Assembly: GCA_030490835.1 (NCBI GenBank)
Contig: CM059971.1
Location: forward strand, 39,728,012 to 39,792,011
Reading direction: 5' to 3'
From: Annona cherimola
Lineage: Eukaryota; Streptophyta; Magnoliopsida; Magnoliales; Annonaceae
Length of the DNA: 64,000 nucleotides
Positions 1 to 12,526 of the stretch are shown here, in pieces. Made by a program: the position numbers and the translations under genes. The notes beneath the pieces are model-generated. The model was given only the letters and a program-made list of their open reading frames with translations. It ran no database searches and had not been told where the DNA came from. Every line of letters starts with the position of its first letter. The stretch's first letter is position 1.

Positions 1-1
1 C

Positions 2-1080
2 GGATTAAAACAAGCTCCAAGAGCTTGGTATGAAAGATTAAGCAAATTTCTGATTGATCATGACTTCCAAAAGGGAAAGGTAGATACCACTTTGTTTATC
101 AAGTACAAAGAAAGAGATATTTTGATTATTCAAATTTATGTTGATGATATTATTTTTGATGCTACTAATGAGATCCTTTGTCAAGAATTTTCTGAGCTTA
201 TGCAGAAGGAATTTGAGATGAGTATGATGGGGGAGCTAAACTTCTTCCTTGGACTACAAATCAAGCAACTAAGTGAAGGGATCTTTATCAACCAGTCCAA
301 GTATATCAAAGAAATGTTAAAGAAGTTTGACATGGAAAATAGTAAAGGGGCAAACACGCCTATGAGCTCAACCATTAAAATTGACAAAGACGAGAAAGAC
401 AAACCAGTTGATTTAAAGTTATATAGAAGCATGATAGGCTCTTTATTATATTTAACTGCTTCTAGACCCGATATACTGTTTAGTGTTTGCATGTGCTCTA
501 GATTTCAATCATGTCCAAAAGAATCACACTTGGTAGCTGTAAAAAGAATTTTCAGATATTTAGTAGATACTACCAACATAGGACTTCGGTATCCAAAGGG
601 CTTTATTTTGATCTAATCGGCTACTCGGATGCGGATTTTGCCGGTGATAATGTAGATAGAAAAAGCACTAGTGGAACATGTCAGTTTCTTGGAAACATGT
701 TGGTTTCATGGTTTTCAAGAAAACAAACTATTGTTTCTCTATCTACAGCGGAAGTCGAATATATTGCTGCCGGGAGCTGTTGTGCCCAATTGCTTTGGAT
801 GAAACAACAACTTAGAGACTATGACATGAATTTTAAAGATATACCTATTAAATGTGATAATACTAGTGCAATATGTTTAACTAAAAACCCAGTATTGCAT
901 TCTAGGACCAAGCATATAGACCTTAGACATCATTTTATTAGAGAACATGTAGAAAATCATGATATATGTTTGGAATATGTGAGAACAGAAGATCAAATTA
1001 CAAATATTTTTACCAAATCTCTAGCAAAAGAAACATTTTATAAAATTAGAAATGACATGGGAATGATTGAATTAAATTAG
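2..1080 (+). pseudogene. Ty1/copia pol fragment: reverse transcriptase C-terminal half and RNase H
   Basis: The frame opens at base 2 with the copia RT signature [13 protein letters not shown], followed by the polymerase motif YVDDIIF (about 137-157), where the two aspartates bind catalytic metal. RNase H follows from about 610, with GYSDADFAG, the DRKSTSG motif, STAEVEYIA and TKHIDLRHHFIREHV. The reading frame changes near base 600: against the copia-4 copy one base is missing in the run after YPK, so 2-616 and 511-1080 lie in different frames. The product would be the cDNA-synthesising part of the pol polyprotein. With the upstream part outside the window and a frameshift, this copy cannot make a functional enzyme. 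Confidence 0.92.
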
Positions 1081-1363
1081 GAACAATAAGATAGGAGAAA
1101 TGAAAATTGAAAAATACAAGCTGAGGGGGAGCACAGGTTCAAGGGGAGCAATTCCACCATTCTCATCGGATCATCCCGCTTCTATCTCTATTTTTGATCA
1201 ATTGACAAAAAGGGGGAGAAGAGATTAGGATTTGAGTAGTCTCATTTTTTAAATGCTTGTATGATATTAACTTGTGAGTTATTTGAGATGAAATAGTATG
1301 TTTTAAAGACATTGAAAAGTATACACTCAAATCGATTTTGTCAATCATAAAAAACGGAGAGAT
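1081..1363 (+). other. Post-pol segment with env-like ORF vestige and two polypurine tracts
   Basis: Between the pol stop and the LTR the relatives carry about 2.4 kb including a 520-540 codon env-like ORF. Here only 283 bases remain. A short stretch at about 1118-1133 (CAAGCTGAGGGGGAGCA) matches the middle of that ORF (about 13631-13647 in copia-2), so this is an internal deletion rather than an ancestral absence. A polypurine tract occurs at about 1207-1219 (AAAAAGGGGGAGAAG) and a degenerate one (AAAAACGGAGAGATT) just before the LTR. Confidence 0.75.
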
Positions 1364-3076
1364 TGTTGGAAACATATGAAAAATAAGCTAAGTTTATGTT
1401 TTGATGATTAACAAATCAATTTGAGTAAGTTTTGGTTACTAACATGTTTGTGAAAATGATTAAAGGTTATAAAAATGAAGAAAATGAAGCATGGCAGGTT
1501 AAGTCGATTTCCAAGTCGACTCAGGCATCGACTTAGGCCAAGTTGATCCCCAAGTCGACTCTAGCAGTGTCTTCAAAATGTCATTTTCGTCCAGAGTTGA
1601 AATCGAGGAGCAAAGCTACTGAAGTCGCATCTCAAGTCGACTCCGCATGCGACTTGGGTGAAGTCGCAGATCAAGTCGACTCTAGTAGCGACTTCGAAGC
1701 ATCATTTCTGTCCAGAGTTGAAATCGAGAACGAGAGCTGCCGAAGTCGCATCCCAAGTCGACTCTGCATGCGACTTGGGTGAGGTCGCAGACTAAGTCGA
1801 CTCCAACTTCGACTTCAGCGCGGAACTTGCAGATCAAGTCGGCTCAATGCTAGATTCAAGAGAAGATAAAGGCCAAGTCGACTCAAACACTCGACTTTGA
1901 TCAAATAAAGATCAAATGAGGATCAAAGCAATCAGGGTTGCATGAATCCATCATGTTGAATTATGAACACATATTTGGACATCATTAGGTGCTCTAAGAT
2001 TCAAGTATTCAAGATTTCAAGGATTCAAAGTTTGCAAGTCACGAAGCTAAAGGACATCAAGCTAGGATGATTATACTAAGCTCTAAGAGTTATAAATGAG
2101 TAGAAGAACAATCAATATGAAGAAAATCAAGTGATCAAAGTCATTTCCAAGGATTTCAAGTTCATCAAGCAAGCTGACGAAGTGAAGTCGCACCCGAAGT
2201 CGACTTCACCTGCGACTTGGGTCAAGTCGAGGACCAAGTCGACCTAGACTAGAACTTGAAGAAGTCGCGGACTGCCGAAGTCACACTCGAAGTCGACTTC
2301 ATCTGCGACTTGGGCGAAGTCGCACCCGAAGTCGACTCCACCTGCGACTTGGGTCGCAACGGTCGAAAAATTTTTGAACGTTGGCGCATTAAATGCGCGC
2401 CACCTACTTCTAAACGTTCGGATTCCCTCAACATTTATAAAAGACATTCAATATGAACGTAGAGGGTAGCTGAGAATTCATTGAATGAGCATAACTCTCA
2501 TCTCTAAGAGCATTAAGTGATCAAGCCAACATCTAGAAGAAGAACCTTGCTTTCAAACTGCCAAGAGCTGCTCGTTGAATCTTTCAGACTATTTTACAAG
2601 TTCTTCTCTGCGCCAAATCTGCCTCTACACACCAGTAACGTGTAGAAACTTTCTTTTACTTTCTCTTGTTGTATTGAAGTTGATTTAGTTTGGGTAACTA
2701 AGATCAAGTGTAAGCAAAGTAGTGTGTGATTGGAGTGGAACTCATCATCTACTTGTGTTGTGAATTGTTGATGCCCCCTAGAGCTAAAATCTAGAAGAGA
2801 GTAATGACTCTAGTTGTATTTGTGAAATACATAGTGGAACCCAAGTCGCAAGAGGTGTGAGCTTGGAAGAGTGGAGTAGGGAAGGTTGCCCGAACCACTA
2901 TAAAATCTTGCTTGTTGATTTTTATTTCTACTCTCAGCACTATATTGTTTTCCATTTGTTTCTTCATAAAGGGGACTAGATTAATCCGGGGTAAAATTTC
3001 TGTTTAAGTTGAAAAAATTTAATTACCTAATTCACCCCTCTCCTCTTGGATTATTGTCATTAACTCGGGACCAACA
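1364..3076 (+). repeat. 3' LTR of copia-1 (1713 bp)
   Basis: Starts TGTTGGAAAC and ends CTCGGGACCAACA, with TGTTGG/CCAACA as the short terminal inverted repeat. Two clusters (about 1500-1885 and 2185-2355) hold roughly eleven GTCGAC hexamers embedded in AAGTCGCA...TGCGACTT palindromes. A conserved block with AACGTT and GCATTAAATGC (about 2378-2425) precedes a TATA-like TATAAAAG at 2436-2443, the likely promoter. Long open frames across this LTR are by-products of the repeats. The 3' flank CCTTA (3077-3081) should be one half of the target duplication; the other half lies outside the window. Confidence 0.93.
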
Positions 3077-3640
3077 CCTTATCCAACAGCTCCTATATTT
3101 GAGTCCTTAGTTCATTCATTTCTGTTGGTGCAATTCTATATGGAGTTTTAGAAATTGGAGTTGTACCTGACATAACGTCTATAGTCATAGCCATTTCCCG
3201 TTATGGAGGCAATGTGGTTAACTCCTTTGGAAATACATCTAGAAATTTTCTAACCACAGGTATCTGATTAATTTCTACCTCCATGCCTTTCTCTATATTC
3301 ATTGATACTAGATAGGCTTGACATTTTTATTGGATCATTCTGACTGCTTTCATAGATGATATCAGTATATTTGAACTGTCAGATTGCCTTAGCTTTCCAA
3401 TGACAATCTCCTTCCCTGGAGTTGCTTCAAATTATACTTTCTTATTCTTATAGTCTATGGTCGCTCTCAATTGGCTTAGTCGATCCATACCCAATATTAC
3501 GTTGAATTTTTTCATAGGCAATAAGATCAAATCGGTTTTAGGATCAATGATCCTATCTTAATTGGACAGGCTTTCCATACTTGGCTAGTACTTGCTAACC
3601 TATAGACTGAAGATTCTACATGTATGATCTGGTTAGTGTC
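3077..3640 (-). pseudogene. gypsy-1 pol remnant: end of protease to start of RT
   Basis: Read on the minus strand this translates, with stops, to Ty3/gypsy pol. It shows STSQVWKACPIKIG, then a VILGMDRLSQLRATIDYKNK stretch matching the conserved GMDWL-type end of the aspartic protease, then KFLDVFPKELTTLPP and TPISKTPYRIAPTEM leading into RT, ending near ELLDK at 3077 where copia-1 is inserted. At least two in-frame stops show it is dead. It is very probably the continuation of the minus-strand gag at 17041-18380. Most of the protease active-site region, which should lie between them, is missing and was probably deleted. The chromovirus (Tekay/Del-like) assignment is a family-level inference. 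Confidence 0.8.
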
Positions 3641-5356
3641 TGTTGGAAACATGTGGAAAATAAGCCAAGTCTATGTTTTGATGATTAACAAATCAATTTG
3701 AGTAAGTTTTGGTTACTAACATATTTGTGGAAATGATTAAAGGTTATAAAATTGAAGAATATGAAGCATAGCAAGTCAAGTCGATTTCCAAGTCGACTCA
3801 GGCATCAACTTAGGCCAAGTCGATCCCCAAGTCGACTCCAGCAGCGACTTCAAGACGTCATTTCCTTCCAGAGTTGAAATCAAGAATGAGAGGTGTCCAA
3901 GTCGCATCACAAGTCGACTCTGCATGCGACTTGGGTGAAGTCGCAGACTAAGTCGACTCCAGCTTCGACTTCGAGGCGTCATTTTCATCCAGAGTTGAAA
4001 TCGGGGACGAGAGCCGCCGAAGTCGCATCCCAAGTCGACTCCGCATGCGACTTGGGTGAAGTCGCAGACCAAGTCGACTTCAGCTTCGACTTCAGTGAGG
4101 AACTTGCAGATCAAGACGGCTCAATGATAGATTCAAGTGGAAATGAAGATCAATTCAACTCAGACACTCAACATGGACCAAATAAGGATCAAATGAAGAT
4201 CAGATGAAGATCAAAGCAAGTAGGGCTACATGAATCCATCATGATTGGGTCATGAACACTTACTCGGACATCTTCCATGCATTCTAAGATTCAAGTACTC
4301 AAGATTACAAGGATTCAAAGTTTGCAAGTCACGAAGCTAAAAGGACATCAAGCTAGGATGATTATACTAAGTTGCAAAAGATATAATCAAAGGAAGAACA
4401 ACCAAACTTGAAGAAATTCAAGCAAGCAAGTCATTCCAAGAACTTCAAGTTCAACTAGCAAGCTGAAGAAGTGGTCGCAACCGAAGTCGACTTCACCTGC
4501 GACTTGGGTCAAGTCGAGGACCAAGTCGACCCAGAATGGAACTTGAAGAAGCTGCGGATAGGTGAAGTCGCACTCGAAGTCGACTCCATCTGCGACTTGG
4601 GTGAAGTCGCACCCAAAGTCGACTCCACCTGCGACTTGGGTTGCAACGGTCAGAAATTTTCCGAACGTTGGCGCATTAAATGCGCGCCACCTACCTCCAA
4701 ACGTTCGGATTTCCTCGCAAATTATATAAGGCATTCAATATGAATGAGGAAGGTAGCTGAGAATTCATTGAATGAGCATAACTCCCATCTTCAAGAGCAT
4801 TAAGTGATCAAGTCATCATATAGAAGAAGAACTTTGCTTCCAAACTGCCAAGAGCTGCTTGCTGAATCATTAAGCCTAGTTACAAGTTCTTCTCTGCTCC
4901 AAATCTACCTCTACACAACAGTAAAGTGTAGAAACTTTCTTTTGTTATTTCTTGTTGTATTGAACTTGATTTAGTTTGCGTAACTAAGATCAAGTGTAAG
5001 CAAAGTAGTGTGTAATTGGAGTGAAACTCGTCACCTACTTGTGCTGTATATTGTTGATGCCCCCTAGAGCTGGAATCTAGAAGAGAGCAGTGGCTCTAGT
5101 TGTATTTGTGAAATACAATAGTGGAACCCAAGTCACAAGAGGTGTGAGCTTGGAAGAGTGGAGTAGGGCGGTTGCCTGAACCACTACAAAAACCTTGCTT
5201 GTTGATATTTATTTATGCTCTCTACACTATATTGCTTTCCATTTTGTTTCTTCATAAAGAGGACTAGATTAATCTAGGATAAAATTTCTGTTTAAGTTGA
5301 AAAATTTTAAATACCCAATTCACCCCTCCCCTCTTGGGTAATTGCCATTAACTCGG
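3641..5356 (+). repeat. Lone Sirevirus LTR (subfamily of copia-1), 3' end truncated
   Basis: Starts TGTTGGAAAC and aligns along its length with the copia-1 LTR, including the GTCGAC module clusters (about 3775-4110 and 4470-4640), the GCATTAAATGC block (about 4672-4685) and a TATA-like TATATAAG at 4733-4740. It has no PBS or coding region. It stops at ACTCGG (5356), lacking the last eight bases GACCAACA, and is joined through TAATT to a 5'-truncated LTR of copia-2. It is probably a solo LTR whose 3' boundary was removed by a deletion shared with copia-2. The left flank is gypsy-1 protease sequence. Confidence 0.85.
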
Positions 5357-5361
5357 TAATT

Positions 5362-7111
5362 ACCAAAGCATGAGTTTTGATGATTAACAAAGACTAATTT
5401 GAGTATATCAAGTATACTAATGAGTTTGCCAAATGTTTTAAGGAACTGAAATAGTCAAGTCGACCCCCAAGTCGACTTGGACTTCGACTTAGGGTGAAGT
5501 CGATTCTAAAGTCGACTCCATTATCAACTTGAAACAGAACTTCAAAGGCAAAATCAAAACTGGAAGAATAGCAGGTGAAGTCGCAGGCTAAGTCGACTCC
5601 ACTTGCGACTTGGGAAGCCAAGTCGCAAACGAAGTCGACCTCACTATCGACTTCAGTCGAGAAAAACTGTCCAAGCCTGATTTTGGGACACAAAGCTGCC
5701 CAAGTCGCAGGCCAAGTCGACTCCAGATGCGACTTGGGTGAAGTCGCAGACAAGGTCGACTCCACCTTCGACTTGAGAAGTTCAGACTTGAAAGATGCAT
5801 TCCCAAGCTCATTCCAAGAATCTATTTGGACTTTCTCAAATCCAAGTAATATACAAAGTCCATTTTTAAGAGTATTCTTGAGATTCAAGGTAAAGATTCA
5901 AGTTCAAGTTCAAATCAAGTCTATCAAGTCCAAGGCAAATTTTCAAGCCTGTTTCCAAATGAAGATATATTCAAGATATGAAGATCAAACGACTCCAAAG
6001 CAAGCAAGGTGCATGAATATATCATGCAAAGACTCAAGCTCTCCTAAGTTCTACAAGGTTCAAGCAAATCCAAGATGGATCAAGGTCAAGCTCTCATAAA
6101 TCACAAAATCTACAAGTATGAGGAGCCACTTGACAATTAAAAGGACTAAAGGAAGAAAGCAAAGCAAGCTAGAAGCAAAATCAAATGAGGATCAAGGCAT
6201 TATTGGCGAAGACCAAGTCAAGTCGCAACCCAAGTCGACTCCAGGATCGACTTGAGTTGAAGTCTGAGGCCAAGTCGACCCAAGTCTCAGACTTGGAAAT
6301 CTGAAGAACCCAAGTCGCAGGCCAGGTCGACTCCATGTGCGACTTGGAAGCCAAGTCGCAGGCCAAGTCGACTTCATCTTGGACTTGGCAAATAACGTTC
6401 AAATTTTTTGAACGTTGGAGCGCATTTAATGCGCGCCAACCACCTTCTAACGTTCGGATTCCCTCCATAATTATAAAAGGGAGTTATTGTGGACGAGGGA
6501 AGTAGCTGAAAAACATTAAGTGCGCTTAACTCCTATATCCAAGAGCTTCAAAGAGATCAAGTCATTCAAAGAAGAAGAACTCTGCTTCAAACTGCTAGAA
6601 CTCAATCTCTGAATCTTCAAAGCCCATGCTACAAGTTCTTCTCTGCGCCAAATTGTTTCTACACATCTGTAAAGTGTAGACTTCTTTTATTATTTCTTTG
6701 TGTGTATTGAACTTGATTTAGTTTGTTGAACTAAGATCAAGTGAAAGCAAAGTAGTGTGTGATTGGAGTGGAACTCATCACCTACTTGTGCTGAGATTTG
6801 TTGAGGCCCCCTAGAGCTGGAATCTAGAAGAGAGCAGTGACTCTAATTGTATTGAGAGAATACAATAGTGGAACCCAAGTCACAAGGAGTATGAGCTTGG
6901 AAGAGTGGAGTAGGGAGGTTGCCCGAACCACTATAAAAATCCTGTGTGCATGATTTATATTTCTGCTCTCTACATTATATTGTTTTCCATTTCGTTTCTT
7001 CATTAAGGGGACTAGATTAATCCGGGGTTAAGTTTCTGTTTAAGTCATAAATTTTTAAATACCCAATTCACCCCTCCCCTCTTGGGTTTTGCCATCAACT
7101 CGGGACCAACA
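5362..7111 (+). repeat. 5' LTR of copia-2, first 34 bases missing
   Basis: Homologous to 14526-16276 from its first base (ACCAAAGCATGAG). Ends GGGACCAACA directly before the primer-binding site. Contains about eleven GTCGAC hexamers in two clusters (about 5455-5780 and 6225-6380), a GCGCATTTAATGCGC palindrome (about 6420-6434) and a TATA-like TATAAAAG at 6472-6479. Confidence 0.93.
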
Positions 7112-7113
7112 AG

Positions 7114-7125
7114 TGGTATCAGAGC
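7114..7125 (+). promoter_or_regulatory. Primer-binding site (initiator tRNA-Met)
   Basis: TGGTATCAGAGC is complementary to the 3' end of plant initiator tRNA-Met, the usual primer for minus-strand cDNA synthesis in Ty1/copia elements. It lies two bases after the LTR end, as in copia-4. Confidence 0.93.
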
Positions 7126-7159
7126 AGGTCTTTGAGTTTACCAAAAAGATCTTATTAAT

Positions 7160-8961
7160 ATGGCATCCCAATCTACTTCCGTTCCTGCATTTGCTGAAGG
7201 CCAATCTTTTACAAGGCCACCGTTATTTGATGGGAACAATTTTGGATATTGAAAGTTTCGTATGAAGCAACTCATCATGGCTACCAATATGGATTCTTGG
7301 ATTGCTATCCAAGATGGAGTAACCTTGCCTACCGATGAAAGAGCTTCCAAATGGACCGATGAGGAAGTAAAATTGTTAAGAGCAATGCTAAAGCTATGAA
7401 TTCACTATTTTGTGCTCTTACTGCTTCTGAATATGATAGAGTATCCTCTTGCTTGACCGCCAAAGAAATATGGGATACGCTAACCTCTATTTATGAAGGA
7501 ACCTCTCAAGTCCAAGGGACGAGAAGAAATATTTTGATTGGAGAACTAGAAAATTTTAGAATGCTAGAAACAGAAAATATTTCTGAAATATTTGCTAGAT
7601 TCTCAAAAATTACTAATGCTTTAAATGGTCTTGGAAAGGCTATATCTGAATCTGAGCAGGTTATGAAGATTTTGAGAGCTCTACCCGAATCATGGACTCC
7701 AAAGATCACTGCGATAGAAGAAGCCAAGGACCTTAACACACTAAAGCTTGAAAACTTAATTAGCTCACTCATGTCACATGAGCTAATCAAGAGAAGAAAT
7801 GAAGATCAACACAGGGGCAAAAGAGCAATTGCCTTGAAAGCCGCACAAGACACGGACGACACTTTTTCTTCTCAAAATGACGACGAGATTGCCCTACTCA
7901 CAAAACGTTTCAGAAAATTTGTGAGGAAAGGCAAAAATTTCAAAATTTTCAAGGAAAGAAATTCTAGAGAGAAAAATAAAGAACCAACCAAATGTTACCG
8001 ATGCGGCGGTTCGGGTCACATGCAAGCTCAATGTCCAACTCTCGAAGAAAGCAAGGCAAAAGAACAAAGAAAAGATCGAGGGGACAACAAAAGATTCCAA
8101 AGAAATAAAGGAAGAGGCATGTACGTGAATGACGAGGAATCCTCAACGAGTAGCTCCTCAACCGACGAAATTGAGGCGGAAGAATGTGCAAGAATTTGCT
8201 GCATGGCACAAATCGAGCAAGAAGAACAAACTACCTCAACAAAATGCACAAGTAATGAAGAGGTAAGTTCCAAACTCTCCCATTCTAAATCAAGTTATTC
8301 TTCTTTTCAAGAATGCTTCAAATGTACTGAATTAGAAAAACTACAAACTGCATATGATTCATTATATGAAGAAATGAAGAAATTAGGAAGCAAGTTTACA
8401 AATAAGAAGAGACAATGTGATGCAGTGATAATTGTAAATGGTAAACTTGCAGAGAAATTAGACAAAATGAAAGAAGAAAATGATGTGCTGAAAAAGGAGA
8501 ACAAATCATTAAATGAATCATTAGCTAAGTTCTCTAATCCAGGAGAAAGTGTTAAAATGTTTCTGAATATGACCTCCCAAACACATAAAAGAGGTCTTGG
8601 ATATCATACATTTGAGCAAGGAGAAAGTAGCAAATCAAATATGCAAATACTTGAGAAATATCAAACTAAAACTGCATCTATATACAAGCCACAAAAGAAA
8701 AATCTTAAGTGGACTAGAAGACCAACGATTGAACCATTGTATACTTGGAGGCCTACTCCAAGATTACCTATGACTTGTAATTTCTGCAATAAAATGGGTC
8801 ATAAAACTTACAAATGTAATTTTAAGAAATTATATGACCATGGTGCAAAATTAGTTTGGGTTCCAAGGAACACAAGATTTGGGCTTTCCAAGTTAGAACA
8901 ACAAAGATTGATTTATATTACTAACCCAAATGGACCCATAAAATGGGTACCAAGGAGATAA
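7160..8961 (+). pseudogene. copia-2 gag (nucleocapsid/capsid), two lesions
   Basis: The ATG at 7160 gives [14 protein letters not shown], as in copia-4. The usual tryptophan codon at 7250-7252 is TGA, and one base is missing near 7370-7380, so the long open part starts in a shifted frame at 7396. The remaining protein has the copia gag-polypeptide region, a CCHC zinc knuckle ([14 protein letters not shown], about 7993-8034), an acidic serine-rich linker, a predicted coiled coil (about 8320-8530) and a second knuckle (CNFCNKMGHKTYKC, near 8776-8817). Gag would assemble the cytoplasmic particle and bind genomic RNA. Its 3' end overlaps pol by 19 bases in the -1 frame. Confidence 0.92.
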
Positions 8962-11900
8962 GATTTACTTGCTTATTTTTTCAGACATGTTTTAAGGCAA
9001 AGGCAAATAATGAATGGTTCATGGATAGCGGTTGCTCAAGGCATATGACCGGTGAAAGAAGCTTATTTCATAAACTTAAGCCTTGCAACGATGGAATGGT
9101 TGCCTTTGGAAATAATGAAAAAGGTAAAATTAAAGGTAAAGGAAATATACATAGTATTTCAAATTCATGCATGGAAGATGTTTTGTTTATTGAAGGACTC
9201 AAACACAATTTAATGAGCATTAGCCAATTATGTGATAAAGGATACAAAGTTGTGTTTGAATCATCTACATGTAATGTATTTGATGGAGAACATATCATGT
9301 TTAATGGTAAAAGATATGGAAATGTATATTTGGTTTCACTTGATGAATTAAATGGTCAATGTCTAATGGCCATTGATAATGATCCATGGGTTTGGCATAA
9401 AAGGCTTGGACATATAAACATGGGAAATATAAAGACCCTATGGAAAAAGAGTTTGGTAGAAGGATTACCAAGATTGAAATATGACAAGGACAAGATTTGT
9501 AAAGCATGTCAATTATCAAAACAACCCAAGATGCCTTTCTCTACCAAAAAGGAAATTTCCACCACTAGGCCACTTGAATTGCTACACATGGATCTATACG
9601 GGCCATCCGACATTCTAACCATTGGTGGAAAGAGATACGTGTTTGTGATTGTTGATGATTTTTCAAGATTTACATGGATAATTCTCTTAGCTAGCAAAGA
9701 TGAAGCCTTCTCTATGTTTGCAACCTTTGTAAATTTGGTGCAAAATGAAAAACAAAGTACAATTCTAACCATAAGAAGCGATCATGGTGGTGAATTCGAA
9801 AAAAAATGATTCATAGAATTTTGTAATGAAAAAGAAATTCATCACACATTTTCTGCACCAAGAACTCCACAACAAAATGGAGTAGTTGAAAGGAAAAATA
9901 GAACTATACAAGAGATGGCTAGAACAATGCTAAATGAGAGCAAACTATCCAAGAAATTTTGGGGTGAAGCTGTAAGTGCAGCCTGTCATGTTTTGAATCG
10001 AGTTACCATTAGAGCAATCTTGAAAAAGACCCCATATGAGCTATGGAAAGAAAGAAAACCAAATATCTCTTATTTTCATGCTTTTGGATGCACATGCTAT
10101 GTTTTGAACAATGGAAAAACCAACTTAGGAAAACTAGATGCTAAAAGTGATGAGGCAATATTCCTTGGTTACTCATCAAATAGCAAAGCATATAGAGTAT
10201 TCAATAAACGAAACCAAGTAGTAGAAGAATCCATACATGTTGTATTTGATGAATTTAACCAAACTCCGAGAAAGGAGTATGAATTAAATGATGCAGATGA
10301 GACAAAAAGAAAAGAACAACCAAAGGAACTCGAGCTCAAGCCAGAAAATCTCATGGAGGAAGAGGTAAGTGAAGGTAATGATTCTTACAAACCTCCAACT
10401 GATTTAAAGTTCAAAAATGCCCATCCAATTGAACAAGTTATTGGTAATGCATATGAAGGAGTGAAAACTAGAAGATCAAAACAAAACATTTGTGGTCAAT
10501 ATGTTTTTGTATCAAAAATCGAACCAAATACCATTGAACAAGCTCTCAATGATGAAAACTGGGTCATTGCAATGCAAGAAGAGCTAAACCAATTTGAAAG
10601 GAACAATGTATGACATTTAGTTCCTAGACCAAATAATCATACAATCATCGGTACCAAATGGGTATTTAGGAACAAATTAGACGAAAGCGGTCTTGTAATA
10701 AGAAACAAGGCCAGATTAGTAGCCAAAGGGTATTCCCAAGAAGAAGGAATTGATTTTGAAGAATCATATGCACCCGTGGCTAGATTAGAAGCCATACGTA
10801 TTTTACTAGCATTTGCTTCTCATATGAATTTCAAATTGTTCCAAATGGATGTAAAAAGCGCATTTTTGAATGGTTACTTGAATGAAGAAGTATATGTTGA
10901 ACAACCCCCTGGTTTTGAAGAAAAGAATCAACCAAAGTATGTTTATAAATTGACCACAGCGTTATATGGATTAAAACAAGCTCCAAGAGCTTGGTATGAA
11001 AGGTTGAACAAATTTTTGATTGATCATAAGTTTCAAAGAGGAAAAGTAGACACTACTTTGTTCATTAAGTATAAAAATAAAAACATTCTAATTGTACAAA
11101 TTTACGTGGACGATATAATATTTGGTGCTACTGACGAAAATCTATGCCAAGAATTTTCTAAGATTATGCAGAGCAAATTCGAAATGAGCATGATGGGAGA
11201 ATTAAATTTCTTCCTTGGACTGCAAATCAAGCAACAAAATGAAGGGATATTTCTAAACCAGTCCAAGTATGTCAAAGAGATGCTCAAGAAATTTAGAATG
11301 CAAAATAGCAAAGGGGACAAATACTCCAATGAGCTCTACAATCAAGATCGACACAGATGAAAACGGTAAATGTATCGATCAAAAGCTTTATAGAAGCATG
11401 ATAGAATCTTTGCTATATTTAACTGCTTCTAGACCTGATATTTTGTTCAGCGTTTGTATGTGTTCTAGATTTCAAGCATATCCTAAAGAATCACATCTAC
11501 TTGCTGTAAAAAGGATTTTTAAATATTTAACAAAAACTACCAATCTTGGACTATGGTATCCAAAGTGGTCAACCTTTGATTTAATCGGCTATTCGGATAC
11601 GGACTTTGCTGGCTATAAGGTAGATAGAAAAAGTACTAGTGGAACTTGTCAGTTTCTAGGACATATGTTAGTTTCATGGCACTCAAGAAAACAAACAAGC
11701 GTTGCTCTATCCACTGCGGAAGCCGAATACATAGCCGCCGGTAGTTGTTGTGCCCAATTACTTTGGATGAAACAGCAATTGAAAGATTATGGTATTGATT
11801 ATATTGATATTCCTATTAGATGTGATAATACAAGTGCAATTTTTCTAACTAAGAATCCTGTACTGCATTCAAGAACCAAGCATATTGATGTAAGACACCA

Positions 11901-12048
11901 TTTCATTAGAAAACATGTGGAAAACCATGATATTTGTTTAGAATATGTGAAAACAGAAGACCAAATTGCTGATATCTTTACCAAACCACTGGTCAAGGAA
12001 TCATTTTGTAAAATCAGGAATGATATGGGGATGATAGAGCTCAATTAG
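8943..12048 (+). pseudogene. copia-2 pol: protease, integrase, RT, RNase H, three lesions
   Basis: Domains in order: retropepsin with [16 protein letters not shown]-pre-integrase zinc region (HKRLGHIN...CKAC); integrase with catalytic D in HMDLYG, D in IRSDHGGEF and E in VVERKN; RT with [26 protein letters not shown] and YVDDIIFG; RNase H with GYSDTDFAG and STAEAEYIAAG. Lesions relative to copia-4: TGA at 9807-9809 (an Arg codon), TGA at 10611-10613 (a Trp codon) and one inserted base near 11311-11320. The frame is otherwise open to the stop at 12046-12048. The element therefore cannot supply its own pol. Pol lies in the -1 frame relative to gag, the same arrangement as copia-4. Confidence 0.94.
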
Positions 12049-12526
12049 GAAAAATTAAACAAGAAACTAAAATCTGAAAAGGTCAAGTCGATGAGTCAAG
12101 TCGACTCCATGGGAGCCAAGTCGACTTCGCCAAGTCGACTTGGGAAAGTGAAGTCGACTCCGCTTCTATAGCGAAATCAACTCCACAGGGTCGAAGTCGA
12201 CTTCGCCTAGGGCAAGTCGACTCCGCGCGCACAACCGTCCGACTTCTCTTCCCTTTTTCCTTCTTCTCCTCTCCTCTTTCCTCCCTCATTTTTCCGCTGT
12301 TTTTCTTCTTTTCCTTCTCCGGCTCCGGCGAATTCCTTGCTCCGGTCTATTCCCTTCCATTTTCGACATTCTCTCATCTCCGGCAAGCTCCTAGCTTCGG
12401 CAACTTCTCCGTCTCTCAAAGATCATTTCTCTCATTCTCACTCTCTGTTCCCACTCCTCTTCTCCCAAACTCCATTTCTCCTACATTCTCAGCTTAAATC
12501 CTATACTCTCAACTCCCTGTTTCCAA
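12049..12526 (+). promoter_or_regulatory. pol-env spacer with GTCGAC modules and pyrimidine-rich leader
   Basis: Bases 12083-12232 again carry AAGTCGACTCC/AAGTCGACTTCGCC units like those in the LTR, then 12235-12520 is strongly pyrimidine-rich (runs of CTTCTCC/TTCTCTC) up to the env-like ATG at 12527. The equivalent spacer in copia-4 (59375-59837) has the same two-part structure. It may hold a splice acceptor or an internal promoter (plant Y-patch-like) for expression of the third ORF. That role is inferred. Confidence 0.6.

Larger units (their letters stand above)
1..3076 (+). mobile_element. copia-1: 3' part of a Sirevirus-type Ty1/copia retrotransposon
   Basis: The window opens inside the reverse transcriptase of a Ty1/copia element. 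It continues through RNase H, a short post-pol segment and a complete 3' LTR ending in CCAACA. The 5' part lies outside the window. Polypurine tracts of the form AAAAAGGGGGAG and the TGTTGG...CCAACA LTR ends match the two other copia elements here, so this is the same Sirevirus-like lineage but a different LTR subfamily. It is inserted in a minus-strand gypsy protease-RT region (3077-3640). The env-like ORF of its relatives is almost completely missing. Confidence 0.93.
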
